From Streptomyces soli (lineage in GTDB: Bacteria; Actinomycetota; Actinomycetes; Streptomycetales; Streptomycetaceae): a stretch of DNA of 54,939 nt. A program made the translations under genes and the position numbers. Numbering within the stretch: the first letter of the stretch is position 1; every line of letters begins with the position of its first letter. Under the pieces are notes generated by a model. That model saw only the letters and a program-made list of their open reading frames with translations, did no database searches and had not been told where the DNA came from. The stretch is from positions 1 to 54,939 of the forward strand of contig NZ_RJVR01000266.1 of NCBI RefSeq assembly GCF_003999195.1, in the 5' to 3' direction. This document shows, piece by piece, positions 45,507 through 53,746 of the stretch.

Positions 45507-46709
45507 ATGGGCACCGTGGATCTTGACGCGTTCTCTGCACTGCTGACCGACGAGGGGCAGGCCCTGCTGGCCTCGCTGCGGGAGTTCGACCCCGGCCAGG
45601 AGCTGGCGACTGCCACCCGGCTGCGGCGGGAGCACCCCGCCGGGCTGGTGTCGGCGGCGCTGGGGATGGCGCGGCTGCGGCAGCGGGCGGCGGCGAAGTT
45701 CGGCGAGGACGCGTACCGGATGTACTTCACGCCGAACGGCGTCGAGCAGGCGACCCGGAAGCCGGTCGCCGACTACCGCGCGGACCGCTTCCGGGCGTTG
45801 GGGGTGCGGCGGCTGGCGGACCTGTGCTGCGGCATCGGTGGCGACGCGATCGCGCCGGCGCGGGCCGGGATCGAGGTGCTGGCCGTCGACCGCGATCCGC
45901 TGACCTGTGCGGTGGCCAGGGCCAATGCGGAGGCGCTCGGGCTCGGGGCGCTCATCGAGGTGCGGTGCGCGGATGTCACGGAGGTCGACACGGGGGCGTA
46001 CGACGCGGTCTTCGTGGACCCGGCCAGGCGCGGCGGCCGGGGCAGGATCTTCGACCCCGAGGCGTATTCGCCACCGCTGTCGTGGGCGATCGGGGCGGCC
46101 CGCAAGGCTCCGTACGCGGCGCTGAAGATCGCACCCGGCGTGCCGCACGAGGCCGTGCCGGACGAGGCCGAGGCGGAGTGGATCTCGGACCACGGGGACG
46201 TCAAGGAGGCCGTGCTGTGGTTCGGCACCGGCGCCGCGCCGGGGGCCCGGCGCGCGACGCTGCTGCCCGGCGGGGCCTCCATGGTGGGGCGCGGGCTGCC
46301 GGATCCGGCGGTGCGGGCGGTGTCGCGCTACCTGTACGAGCCCGACGGCGCCGTGATCCGTGCGCACCTGGTGGCGGAGGTCGCGGAGGCCCTGGACGGC
46401 GGCCTGATCGACGAGACGATCGCCTATGTGACGGCGGACGAGCTGCGGCCGGTGCCGTACGCGACCGCGTACGAGATCACCGATGTGCTGCCCTTCAACC
46501 TCAAGCGGCTCAAGGCACTGGTGCGCGAGCGGGAGATCGGCGTGCTGACGGTCAAGAAGCGCGGCTCGGCCGTCGAGCCGGAGGAACTGCGCCGGAAGGT
46601 GAAGCCGCAGGGGCCCGGCTCCGCGACGGTCTTCCTGACCCGGGTCGCGGGTGCCCCGAGCATGCTGCTGGGGCGGCCTGCCGTCGCTACAGCAGGCCCA
46701 GGCCGGTGA
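45507..46709 (+). CDS. Class I SAM-dependent methyltransferase with THUMP-like C-terminal region
   Basis: I use ATG 45507 (MGTVDLDAF); a GTG follows at 45516. The protein has about 400 residues with an N-terminal helical region, then a Rossmann methyltransferase: the SAM motif LADLCCGIGGDAIAPA, acidic VLAVDRDPLTC, and VFVDPARRGGRGR as a DPAR-type substrate motif. The C-terminal part (VTADELRPVPYATAYEITDVLPFN, VREREIGVLTVKKRG) resembles RNA-binding regions of tRNA/rRNA methyltransferases. It is divergent from groES. RNA is the likely substrate, by inference. Confidence 0.85.
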   Translation: MGTVDLDAFSALLTDEGQALLASLREFDPGQELATATRLRREHPAGLVSAALGMARLRQRAAAKFGEDAYRMYFTPNGVEQATRKPVADYRADRFRALGVRRLADLCCGIGGDAIAPARAGIEVLAVDRDPLTCAVARANAEALGLGALIEVRCADVTEVDTGAYDAVFVDPARRGGRGRIFDPEAYSPPLSWAIGAARKAPYAALKIAPGVPHEAVPDEAEAEWISDHGDVKEAVLWFGTGAAPGARRATLLPGGASMVGRGLPDPAVRAVSRYLYEPDGAVIRAHLVAEVAEALDGGLIDETIAYVTADELRPVPYATAYEITDVLPFNLKRLKALVREREIGVLTVKKRGSAVEPEELRRKVKPQGPGSATVFLTRVAGAPSMLLGRPAVATAGPGR

Positions 46710-46824
46710 CCAGCATCGCGAGCAGCACGACCAGCGTCCACCCGAGCACATGCTCGAGCACCTTCATGCCGTCGTCGCCCGAGGGACCACCGGTACGCGC
46801 GCGGGGCGCCGCCATCTCCGTCAT
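46687..46824 (-). CDS. Small single-helix membrane protein, 45 residues
   Basis: The minus-strand frame MTEMAAPRARTGGPSGDDGM ends in one hydrophobic helix (HVLGWTLVVLLAMLVTGLGLL) right at the C-terminus, the plan of tail-anchored peptides. Its 3' end overlaps the end of the convergent methyltransferase gene by 23 bases. An alternative start is ATG 46815. The evidence is the clean helix and codon bias; function unknown. Confidence 0.6.
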   Translation of the reverse strand: MTEMAAPRARTGGPSGDDGMKVLEHVLGWTLVVLLAMLVTGLGLL

Positions 46825-46887
46825 GCCAGCAAAGCTAAGCGCCCGATCACCCTATTACGGGCGAAGGTGACCTTTTTCACCTCTGAG

Positions 46888-47145
46888 TCACGAGACGTCC
46901 AGCGACTCGAAGCGCCAGCGGTGGACGGCCCTGCGTACGAGGTCGGGCCCCGGCTCGGGCAGCTCCGGGAGGTCGGCGTCGTACGGGGCCTCCCACCAGG
47001 TGATGACCAGGACGCGGTCGCCGGGGGCGGAGAGGGTCTCGCGGCGCAGCGGGGTGCCCGGCAGGGGGCGCGTGCGGGCCCAGTCCAGGAGTTCGGGCCC
47101 GCGGCCTTCGAGGGCGCGGGCCTCCCACATCAGGGCGACCGCCAT
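46888..47145 (-). CDS. Conserved unknown protein coupled to tsaD
   Basis: This 85-residue protein ([16 protein letters not shown]...) contains DWARTRPLPGTPLRRE, DRVLVITWWEAP and AVHRWRFESLDVS. Its ATG overlaps the tsaD stop (TGATG), so it is translationally coupled. The short beta-alpha-beta pattern with conserved Trp residues resembles small ABM-like proteins, but I do not recognise it firmly. Confidence 0.8.
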   Translation of the reverse strand: MAVALMWEARALEGRGPELLDWARTRPLPGTPLRRETLSAPGDRVLVITWWEAPYDADLPELPEPGPDLVRRAVHRWRFESLDVS

Positions 47146-48197
47146 CAGTGGGTGTGCCCGGGGACGGAGACCTCGGTGACCTGGAGCGAGGAGTCGGCGG
47201 GCAGGTCGAGGGTGGAGGCGGGACGGCCGCGGGCGACCATCTCCGCGCCCAGGGCCGCCACCATGGCGCCGTTGTCGGTGCACAGCTTGGGGCGGGGGAC
47301 GCGCAGGACGATGCCGGCGTCCTCGCAGCGTTCCTTGGCGAGGGAGCGCAGCCGGGAGTTGGCCGCGACGCCGCCGCCGATCATGAGGTGGTCGACGCCG
47401 TTGTCCTTGCAGGCGCGGATCGCCTTGCGGGTGAGGACGTCGACGACCGCTTCCTGGAAGGAGGCCGCGACATCGGCGACCGGCACGTCCGCGCCCTCGC
47501 GGCGCTTGCCCTCGACCCAGCGGGCGACGGCCGTCTTGAGCCCGGAGAAGGAGAAGTCGTAGATCGGGTCCCGGCCGCCGGTGAGCCCGCGCGGGAAGCG
47601 GATCGCGGCGGGGTCGCCCTCGCGCGAGTACCGGTCGATGGCGGGGCCGCCGGGGAAGCCGAGGCCGAGGACCCGGGCGACCTTGTCGAAGGCCTCGCCG
47701 GCCGCGTCGTCGATGGTGGAGCCCAGGGGGCGTACGTCGCCGGTGATGTCCGGCGCGAGCAGCAACGAGGAGTGGCCGCCGGACACCAGCAGGGCCATCG
47801 TCGGCTCGGGCAGCGGGCCGTGTTCGAGCTGGTCGACGCAGATGTGCGAGGCGAGGTGGTTGACGCCGTAGAGCGGCTTGCCGAGCGCGTACGCGTACGC
47901 CTTGGCGGCCGACACGCCGACCAGCAGCGCCCCGGCGAGCCCGGGGCCGGCCGTGACCGCGATGCCGTCGAGGTCGGTGGCGCTGACCCCGGCCTCCTTC
48001 AGGGCGCGCTGGATGGTCGGGACCATCGCCTCCAGGTGCGCGCGGCTGGCGACCTCGGGGACGACGCCGCCGAAGCGGGCGTGCTCGTCCACGCTGGACG
48101 CGATCGCGTCGGCGAGCAGCGTGTGGCCGCGGACGATGCCGACGCCCGTCTCGTCGCAGGAGGTCTCGATGCCGAGCACGAGCGGCTCGTCAGCCAT
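47145..48197 (-). CDS. tsaD: tRNA N6-threonylcarbamoyladenosine transferase TsaD
   Basis: The 350-residue enzyme transfers the threonylcarbamoyl group to A37 of ANN-decoding tRNAs, together with TsaB and TsaE. Motifs are [15 protein letters not shown] (8-22), the metal His pair in [27 protein letters not shown] and [12 protein letters not shown]. TsaB and the acetyltransferase RimI are encoded just upstream in the same direction, but a 163-base MITE now lies between rimI and tsaD, so tsaD may need readthrough or a new promoter. Confidence 0.97.
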   Translation of the reverse strand: MADEPLVLGIETSCDETGVGIVRGHTLLADAIASSVDEHARFGGVVPEVASRAHLEAMVPTIQRALKEAGVSATDLDGIAVTAGPGLAGALLVGVSAAKAYAYALGKPLYGVNHLASHICVDQLEHGPLPEPTMALLVSGGHSSLLLAPDITGDVRPLGSTIDDAAGEAFDKVARVLGLGFPGGPAIDRYSREGDPAAIRFPRGLTGGRDPIYDFSFSGLKTAVARWVEGKRREGADVPVADVAASFQEAVVDVLTRKAIRACKDNGVDHLMIGGGVAANSRLRSLAKERCEDAGIVLRVPRPKLCTDNGAMVAALGAEMVARGRPASTLDLPADSSLQVTEVSVPGHTH

Positions 48198-48229
48198 GGG
48201 TGTCGTTTCCTTTCGGGCTTTCCGGCTCA

Positions 48230-48392
48230 GAGCCTGTCGGGTGACCTTCGATCGGAGAGCGGACGCGGTCTGGTGCGTGCGATTCCAAGGCGCCGGGATG
48301 TCCTCGTAGCGGAGCTACTAGGGCATTTCGGCAACGCGGGAAGCGTGCGTGCCAGGGCGTGGCCGCCCGATCAGAGGTCATCCGACAGGCTC
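48230..48392. mobile_element. MITE with about 26-bp terminal inverted repeats
   Basis: The ends, starting GAGCCTGTCGGGTGACCT at 48230 and ending AGGTCATCCGACAGGCTC at 48392, are inverted copies, with 4 mismatches over about 26 bases. The 163-base unit has no coding capacity and contains the small hairpin GTAGCGGAGCTAC (about 48306). I recognise the terminal sequence as one dispersed in Streptomyces genomes. Target duplications are unclear. The right end reaches into rimI and provides its stop codon. Confidence 0.8.
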
Positions 48393-48854
48393 ACAGCGCC
48401 GCATGACGAGGGCGTCGACATTGCCCGGCTGGTAGTAGGCCTTGCGGAAGCCGATCGGCTCGAAGCCGAAGCGTTCGTAGAGGCGTTGGGCGCGCTTGTT
48501 GTCGACGCGCACTTCGAGCAGCACCTCGTGGCACTCGAAGGCGGTGGCCTGGTGCAGCAGTTCGCCCAGCAGACGGGCGCCGAGGCCGGTGCCCCAGTGG
48601 TCGTGGGCGGCCGCGATGGTCTGTACGTCACCGGTGCCGGCGACCGCCGCGAGGCCGGCGTAGCCGACGATCCGGGAGCCGGCCTCGGCCACGACGTAGT
48701 GCCGGGTGGCCGCCGGGTGCCGGGCGTCGGCCAGTTCGGACCAGAACATCCCGCGCGACCAGGCGTCCTCGGGGAAGAGCTCGTGCTCCAACTCCATCAC
48801 CGGGTCGAGATCCCACCAGCGCATCTCGCGCAACTGGACTGAGCTTGCGGTCAC
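48378..48854 (-). CDS. rimI: Ribosomal-protein-alanine N-acetyltransferase RimI-like (GNAT)
   Basis: The 158-residue GNAT protein uses acetyl-CoA to acetylate a protein N-terminus, classically that of ribosomal protein S18. The acetyl-CoA site is HDHWGTGLGARLL, the C-terminal part has EVRVDNKRAQRLYERFGF, and FPEDAWSRGMFWSEL is the RimI substrate loop. Start GTG 48854 overlaps the tsaB stop (GTGA). The last residues (CEPVG and stop) are encoded by the inverted end of the MITE, so the natural C-terminus has been replaced; the fold should be intact. It lies in the usual tsaB-rimI-tsaD order. Confidence 0.92.
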   Translation of the reverse strand: MTASSVQLREMRWWDLDPVMELEHELFPEDAWSRGMFWSELADARHPAATRHYVVAEAGSRIVGYAGLAAVAGTGDVQTIAAAHDHWGTGLGARLLGELLHQATAFECHEVLLEVRVDNKRAQRLYERFGFEPIGFRKAYYQPGNVDALVMRRCEPVG

Positions 48855-49528
48855 TTCGGCAGGACCGCCTTGTACCCGGCGGGGACCTGGGCGTCCGGCC
48901 GGCGCAGATACAGCGGCAGCGGGGGGAGGAAGTCCTCGCCCGCCTCCAGCTTTACGACGGCGAGTGCGACCAGCGCGGCGGCCGACTGGTGGACGGGGGC
49001 GGCGGGGTCCGTACGTACGCCGGTGAAGACCTCGGGGTAGAGCACAGCGCCCTGGCCGACGGCCGGCACCCCTGTGACCTGCTCCGCGATGTCGGCGGGC
49101 CGGTCGACGGCGGGGCCGGTGACGCGGGAGCGGGGGCTGTCGTAGCGCGCCCAGTAGACCTCTTTGCGGCGGGCGTCGGTGGCGACGACGAACGGCCCCT
49201 CCGCCAGGCCGGCCTGCCCGGCGGCGTACGCGATGCCGTCCAGCGTGCAGATGCCGTGCACCGGGATGCCGAGGGCGTCGCCGAAGGCCGCGGCGGTGAC
49301 CAGCCCGACCCGCAGCCCGGTGTACGGGCCGGGGCCGACGCCGACCACGATGCCGGTCACGGCGTCGAGCTTGGTGCCGGCCTCGCGCAGCACCCGGTCG
49401 ACGGCGGGCATCAGCAGTTCGCCATGGCGGCGGGCGTCGACCTCCGTGGACTCGGCGAGCACGCTCCGGCCGTCGTGGAGCGCGGCGGTGACGGCGGGGG
49501 TGGCGGTGTCGAAGGCGAGGAGCAGCAC
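48851..49528 (-). CDS. tsaB: tRNA threonylcarbamoyladenosine biosynthesis protein TsaB
   Basis: The 225-residue inactive ASKHA homologue of TsaD forms the platform of the t6A complex with TsaD and TsaE. The start is GTG 49528 (VLLLAFDTATPAV). Signatures are LLAFDTATPAVTAAL, RRHGELLMPAVDRVL and VGVGPGPYTGLRVGLVTAAAFGDAL. It overlaps rimI and is divergent from the gene at 49599. Confidence 0.96.
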   Translation of the reverse strand: MLLLAFDTATPAVTAALHDGRSVLAESTEVDARRHGELLMPAVDRVLREAGTKLDAVTGIVVGVGPGPYTGLRVGLVTAAAFGDALGIPVHGICTLDGIAYAAGQAGLAEGPFVVATDARRKEVYWARYDSPRSRVTGPAVDRPADIAEQVTGVPAVGQGAVLYPEVFTGVRTDPAAPVHQSAAALVALAVVKLEAGEDFLPPLPLYLRRPDAQVPAGYKAVLPK

Positions 49529-49598
49529 GGTGACAAGCGTACGGCTCGCGCCGACTGCTAACGTCGGCACCGTTACCGCATGACGAGGAGCGCACACC

Positions 49599-50159
49599 GT
49601 GGCAAGGATCGGTTCGGGGACCATCGTGGCCGGTCTCACCGCGGGAGCCCTCGCCGTGATCTCGGTCCTGGCCGTGCAGGCCTCGGGCACCCCGGCCGGC
49701 GCCACCGCCGGCCGCCCGGGCGCTTCCGCGTCGGCCGCCGCCTCGGCGTCCGCGTCGCCCTCGCAGACCCAGCAGTCCTACCCGCTGCCCGCCCACTCCG
49801 GCAGCGGCCTGCGCGTCGTCTACTCGCTGGGGGCGGACCGGGTCTGGCTGGTCGGCGACACCGGCAAGGTGACGCGTACGTTCACCGTGGCGCCCGGCAC
49901 GGTCGACCCCGCCTCGGGTACGTACACCGTGACCTCGCGCACCGCCAGCGGCACGGGGGGCGACGGCGTCGCCATCGAGCACGTGGTGCGCTTCGCGACC
50001 TCCGGTGGTGTGATCATCGGCTTCAGCGCGGCCCGCGACGGCTCCAAGCCCTCACCCGACCCCTCCCAGCGCACCGGCGGCATCCGCGAGCGGCGGGCCG
50101 ACGGCGCGGCGCTCTGGGAGCTCGCGATCATCGACACGAAGGTCATCGTGGTGGCGTAA
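49599..50159 (+). CDS. Exported L,D-transpeptidase-like protein lacking the catalytic Cys
   Basis: The 186-residue protein starts at GTG 49599 with a hydrophobic N-terminal segment (about 5-28) that is a signal anchor, then an Ala/Ser-rich linker. Residues about 70-186 follow the order of an L,D-transpeptidase core: VYSLGADRVWLVGDTGKVTRTFTV, TYTVTSRT, HVVRFA..GVIIGF, and a final ALWELAIIDTKVIVV. Where that family has SHGCxR, this one has QRTGGIRE (157-164), with no Cys and no adjacent His. It is probably a non-catalytic wall-binding or regulatory homologue. The family call is from pattern order only. Confidence 0.6.
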   Translation: MARIGSGTIVAGLTAGALAVISVLAVQASGTPAGATAGRPGASASAAASASASPSQTQQSYPLPAHSGSGLRVVYSLGADRVWLVGDTGKVTRTFTVAPGTVDPASGTYTVTSRTASGTGGDGVAIEHVVRFATSGGVIIGFSAARDGSKPSPDPSQRTGGIRERRADGAALWELAIIDTKVIVVA

Positions 50160-50208
50160 CCGCCCCCTGTCACTCCCTCGCGAATTCCTCCGAAAGAGTG
50201 AAGGCGCG

Positions 50209-50229
50209 CTAGGGCCGGACAGGCCCTAG
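50209..50229. terminator. Hairpin between convergent genes
   Basis: CTAGGGCC (50209-50216) and GGCCCTAG (50222-50229) with a 5-base loop lie 50 bases after the stop of the transpeptidase-like gene. They overlap the stop codon of the 60-residue gene on the other strand. Confidence 0.75.
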
Positions 50230-50408
50230 GCCGCGTCCCGCTCGTCCCCGTCGGCGCCCGCGTCAACGTCCTCCGAGGACTCTGCCTCGCCGTCCGGCGG
50301 CGTACTGATCGCGTTCGCGGCGGGGCCGGCCGCGAGCAGGTCCCGCATGGAATAGGAACCCGGCGCCGTCGGGGCGCCGTCTGCGTCCGTGGTGCCTTGG
50401 GCCGACAT
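50226..50408 (-). CDS. Small acidic conserved protein, 60 residues
   Basis: It starts at ATG 50408 with a perfect AGGAGG. The sequence MSAQGTTDADGAPTAPGSYS then has MRDLLAAGPAANAISTPP followed by an acidic tail rich in Glu/Asp. The short central helix with conserved SMRDLL resembles small proteins seen in many Streptomyces at this place. It has no signal peptide or membrane helix. It lies between tsaB and tsaE genes. Function unknown; a processed peptide is a possibility with no further support. Confidence 0.75.
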   Translation of the reverse strand: MSAQGTTDADGAPTAPGSYSMRDLLAAGPAANAISTPPDGEAESSEDVDAGADGDERDAA

Positions 50409-50430
50409 GCGTGCCTCCTGGGGCAGACGT

Positions 50431-50448
50431 GGTTAGGTAGCCCTAACC
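50431..50448 (-). promoter_or_regulatory. Inverted repeat upstream of the 60-residue gene
   Basis: GGTTAGG-4 bases-CCTAACC is a perfect dyad 23-40 bases upstream of the start. The half-sites resemble the iron-box arms of DtxR/IdeR-type repressors, but the spacing is longer than the 19-base consensus. It could be a regulator site or part of a short leader. Confidence 0.45.
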
Positions 50449-50539
50449 AGTTCTCTGATTCCAGCAGAACACGTGAGGGGCGCCGTACGCAACATCTTCC
50501 CGACAAGTTGTCGGGACGGTCGTAAACCCGTCTGCCCGG

Positions 50540-51040
50540 TCATCCCGCCAGCGCGACCGACAGGTCGCACCCCGACCAGCGCGGACCGACGCCCGTCACC
50601 GTCACCTCGCGCACGTCGTGGTCGTCGACCGCCGGGTCGGCCTCGCCGACGGCGCGGTGGATGACGACCTGCAGCCGGGCCTCCGCCAGCTCCTCGACCT
50701 TGCCCTCGCCCCACTCCACGACGACCACCGACCCGGGGAGGGAGACATCGAGATCCAGGTCCTCCATCTCTTCCAGGCCGCCGCCGAGCCGGTACGCGTC
50801 CACGTGCAACAGGGCCGGGCCGCCGACCAGCGACGGATGCACCCGGGCGATCACGAACGTCGGCGATGTGACCGCGCCACGCACCCCCAGGCCCTCCCCC
50901 AGCCCGCGCGTCAGCGTCGTCTTGCCGGCCCCCAGTTCGCCGCTGAGCAGGACGAGGTCGCCGGGCGCCAGCAGACCGGCGAGCCGACGGCCCAGGTCCT
51001 TCATCTGCTCGGGGGTCTTGACAGTGATGCGTGCTTCCAT
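50540..51040 (-). CDS. tsaE: tRNA threonylcarbamoyladenosine ATPase TsaE
   Basis: Start ATG 51040 (MEARITVKTPEQM) gives 166 residues. It is a P-loop ATPase of the t6A complex with Walker A GELGAGKTTLTRG (about 33-45), SPTFVIARVHPS, the HVDAYRLGG switch region and VVVVEWGEGK. The frame continues upstream to 51220 through a mobile-element remnant, so earlier starts are unlikely. Confidence 0.95.
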   Translation of the reverse strand: MEARITVKTPEQMKDLGRRLAGLLAPGDLVLLSGELGAGKTTLTRGLGEGLGVRGAVTSPTFVIARVHPSLVGGPALLHVDAYRLGGGLEEMEDLDLDVSLPGSVVVVEWGEGKVEELAEARLQVVIHRAVGEADPAVDDHDVREVTVTGVGPRWSGCDLSVALAG

Positions 51041-51179
51041 GTCTCTCCTTGCGTGGGAATCCCGGCCTTCAGGCATGGCGGGAAACGCATCCTGAGTGCC
51101 GGAGCTGCGAAGCGGCGTACTATGCTGCGCATCTGCCTCGGCAGCGGTCAGGGCTTGGCCGTCACGAAACTCCTTGGAG

Positions 51180-51220
51180 TCGAGTGAGAAGCCCCCTTGT
51201 TTACGAGGGGGAGGAGTCAC
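51180..51220 (+). mobile_element. Solo IS605-type right end (remnant or non-autonomous derivative)
   Basis: CCCCCTTGT-TT-ACGAGGGGG (51192-51211) followed by GAGGAGTCAC closely matches the right end of the IS605 element at 3123-3157 (hairpin then GAGGACGTCAAC), in the opposite orientation. No tnpA or tnpB is present. The region 51050-51180 upstream of it, between tsaE and this hairpin, may be the rest of an omega-RNA-like scaffold, including another imperfect hairpin at about 51058-51085. Its start could not be fixed. Confidence 0.6.
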
Positions 51221-51231
51221 GTGCCCGAATG

Positions 51232-52518
51232 CTACGCGCCGAGGGCGCTGCCTCCGGCGGTCCTGTCCGTGGCGGCCAGCTCGCGCAGGGCCTCCGGAAG
51301 CGGGGCGCGGGCGGCGTCGGCCGCCTCGGTCAGCAGCGCGGCCAGATGCCCCGTGACGAGGTCCGGGTACTCCAGCATGACCAGGTGCCCGGCGTTCTCG
51401 ACGACGACCAGTTCGGTGTCGGGCAACCGCTCCGCGATCGCGCGACTGTGCTCGCTCGGGGTCAGCAGGTCCTTGTCACCGGCCAGCACCAGCCCGGGCA
51501 GGCTGTCCAGCACGTCCAGCGCCTCGTCCTTCTCGTGCTCGGTGAAGGCCGGGTAGAACTCCGCCACGACATCGATCGGCGTCGACTCGATCAGCCGCTC
51601 GGCGAACCGCGCCACCGCCGGGTCCACGTCGTCCGACCCGAACGAGTACCGCTTCACGATCCCCGCGAACAGATCCGCCGTCGCCCGCCGCCCCCGCTCC
51701 ACCAGGTCCACCTGGGTGCCCAGCACCCGCAGCAGGCCCGGCGCCAGCGCGCGCAGCGCCCGCGCACCGGCGGCCGGCAGGCCCAGCGTCACCGAGGCAA
51801 GCTTTCCGGAGGACGTACCGACGAAGGCGAACCCAGCCACCCGCTCGTGGATCAACTCGGGGAACTGCTCCGCCAGCGCCATGATCGTCATACCGCCCAT
51901 GGAGTGCCCTATGAGCACCAGCGGCCCGTCCGGCGCGGCGGCCTCGATGACCTTCTTCAGATCCCGGCCGAGCTGATCGATCGTCGCCGGCCCGCCCGCC
52001 ACCTGGTCCCGGCCGCGCTCGGACCGGCCGTGACTGCGCTGGTCCCAGTAGACGGCCCGTACGCTGCCGCGCAGTGCGGCCCGCTGGAAGTGCCAGGAGT
52101 CCTGGTTGAGGCAGTAGCCGTGGCTGAAGACCAGGGTGAGCGGCGCGGCGGCGCCATTGCGCCGGAAGAGCCCGCCCCAGCGGCGTGTGGGGGCCGGTGC
52201 GGTGTGCGTCACCGCGGGGTCGACGTCCTCGACCTCGTAGTAGAGCTCGGTGCCGTCCTCGGCCGCCACCCGGCCGGGCGTGCCGCGCAGGCTGCCGTAC
52301 GGGCCGGACGCGTCCAGCGCGAGCCGCGCCTTCCTGCGTATGTCCCGGCCGACGGTGGCCCGTTCCAGCGCGACACCGGCGGCGGCGCCCGCGGCGACCA
52401 CGCCGATGGCGGCGCCGACGAAGCCGGCCTTGGTCCAGCGGCTGCCCGCCTCGACCACGGCTTCCGCAGCCTCCTGTACCGCTCTCCCCGTTGTCGTACC
52501 CGTACCGCTGTCGCTCAT
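51232..52518 (-). CDS. Membrane-anchored alpha/beta hydrolase
   Basis: The 428-residue protein has an N-terminal hydrophobic segment (about 30-52, GFVGAAIGVVAAGAAAGVAL), then an alpha/beta hydrolase domain. It shows the oxyanion region LVFSHGYCLNQDSW, the nucleophile Ser in GHSMGGM, an Asp in LAGDKDLLTP and the His in ENAGHLVMLEYP. It lies between alr (34 bases upstream) and tsaE in a conserved Streptomyces neighbourhood. Substrate unknown; an esterase or lipase-type activity at the membrane is expected. Between its stop and the tsaE start lies the solo IS605 end. Confidence 0.9.
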   Translation of the reverse strand: MSDSGTGTTTGRAVQEAAEAVVEAGSRWTKAGFVGAAIGVVAAGAAAGVALERATVGRDIRRKARLALDASGPYGSLRGTPGRVAAEDGTELYYEVEDVDPAVTHTAPAPTRRWGGLFRRNGAAAPLTLVFSHGYCLNQDSWHFQRAALRGSVRAVYWDQRSHGRSERGRDQVAGGPATIDQLGRDLKKVIEAAAPDGPLVLIGHSMGGMTIMALAEQFPELIHERVAGFAFVGTSSGKLASVTLGLPAAGARALRALAPGLLRVLGTQVDLVERGRRATADLFAGIVKRYSFGSDDVDPAVARFAERLIESTPIDVVAEFYPAFTEHEKDEALDVLDSLPGLVLAGDKDLLTPSEHSRAIAERLPDTELVVVENAGHLVMLEYPDLVTGHLAALLTEAADAARAPLPEALRELAATDRTAGGSALGA

Positions 52519-52552
52519 GGTCGTGTCGCTGCTCCCTTTGGCTACGCGCTAC

Positions 52553-53710
52553 TTACCCCACGTAGACGCGCGGCACCCGGGGCCCGATCCGAGTGACGAT
52601 CTCGTACGCGATGGTGCCCGCCGCCCGCGCCCAGTCCTCGGCGGTCGGCTCCCCCTGATCACCCGGACCGAACAGTAGCGCCTCATCCCCGACCTTCGCC
52701 GCGTCCCCTCCCAGGTCCACCACGAACTGGTCCATCGCCACCCGACCGGCCACCGTCCGCCACTTCCCCGCCACCAGCACCGGGCCGGTGTTCGACGCGT
52801 GGCGCGGAATCCCGTCGGCGTAGCCCAGCGGGACCAGCGCGAGCGTCGTCTCGCCCGGCGTCACGTAGTGGTGCCCGTACGACACCCCGTGGCCGCCCGG
52901 CGCGGTCTTCACCAGCGCGAGGCGCGCGCCCAGGGTCATGACGGGCCGCAGCCCGAAGTCCGCGGGGCCGCCGACCTGCGGCACCGGCGAGATCCCGTAC
53001 ATCGCGATGCCGGTGCGGACGAGGTCGTAGTGCGCCTCGGGGATCGTCAGCGTCGCCGGGGAGTTCGCGATGTGCCGCACCTCGGGGCGGAGCCCGGCGG
53101 CTTCGGCGGTGGCGAGGCTGTCGCGGTAGGCGGTGAGCTGGGCCGCGTTGGAAGGGTGCCCCGGCTCGTCCGCGCAGGCCAAGTGCGACCAGATGCCGGT
53201 GACGCGGATCAGGCCCTCGCGCTCGGCGGCACGGGCGGCGGCCGTCAACTCCGGCCAGTCGGCGGGTTGGGCGCCGTTCCGGCCGAGCCCGGTGTCGGCC
53301 TTGAGGTGGACGCGGGCGGTGCGCTTCGCCGCGCGGGCCGCCTCGGTCACCGCGCGCAGCGCCCACATCCCGCTCACGGAGACGTCAACGTCCGCCTCGA
53401 TCGCCTCACTCCACGGCCCGCCGGGCGTCCACAGCCAGCACAGCGTGGGCGCCGTGATCCCGGCCGCCCGCAGCGCCAGCGCCTCGTCGGGCGTCGCCGT
53501 GCCCAGCCACGTCGCGCCCGCCTCCAGCGCCGCGCGGGCGCACGGGACCGCGCCGTGGCCGTACGCGTCCGCCTTCACGACCGCCATCAGCGCGGCGCGC
53601 GGCGCACGGGCGCGAAGGGCCTCGACGTTCGCCCGGAGGGCGTTGAGGTCGATGCCTGCCCACGCGCGCAGGGTGCTGGTGCTTCCGCTGTCACTTTCCA
53701 TCGGCATCAT
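52553..53710 (-). CDS. alr: Alanine racemase
   Basis: The 385-residue PLP enzyme interconverts L- and D-alanine for peptidoglycan. The Schiff-base Lys46 is in AVVKADAYGHG, and the catalytic Tyr is in GVSYGHHYVTPGE. The central barrel has RVHLKADTGLGRNG and IANSPATL, and the beta domain has GYADGIPRHASN and AGRVAMDQFVVDLG. ATG 53710 is used; ATG 53701 (MESDSG) is an alternative. It is 36 bases from the NnrD/NnrE gene, and alr next to nnr is common in Actinobacteria. Confidence 0.97.
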   Translation of the reverse strand: MMPMESDSGSTSTLRAWAGIDLNALRANVEALRARAPRAALMAVVKADAYGHGAVPCARAALEAGATWLGTATPDEALALRAAGITAPTLCWLWTPGGPWSEAIEADVDVSVSGMWALRAVTEAARAAKRTARVHLKADTGLGRNGAQPADWPELTAAARAAEREGLIRVTGIWSHLACADEPGHPSNAAQLTAYRDSLATAEAAGLRPEVRHIANSPATLTIPEAHYDLVRTGIAMYGISPVPQVGGPADFGLRPVMTLGARLALVKTAPGGHGVSYGHHYVTPGETTLALVPLGYADGIPRHASNTGPVLVAGKWRTVAGRVAMDQFVVDLGGDAAKVGDEALLFGPGDQGEPTAEDWARAAGTIAYEIVTRIGPRVPRVYVG

Positions 53711-53746
53711 TCTCTCAGGGCGCCGCGCGGGAGAGGCCGCCCGCCT

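Noticed and set aside
50431..50448. Classical iron box (DmdR1/IdeR site)
   Set aside because: The arms are similar, but the spacing makes the dyad longer than the consensus core, so I only report an inverted repeat.
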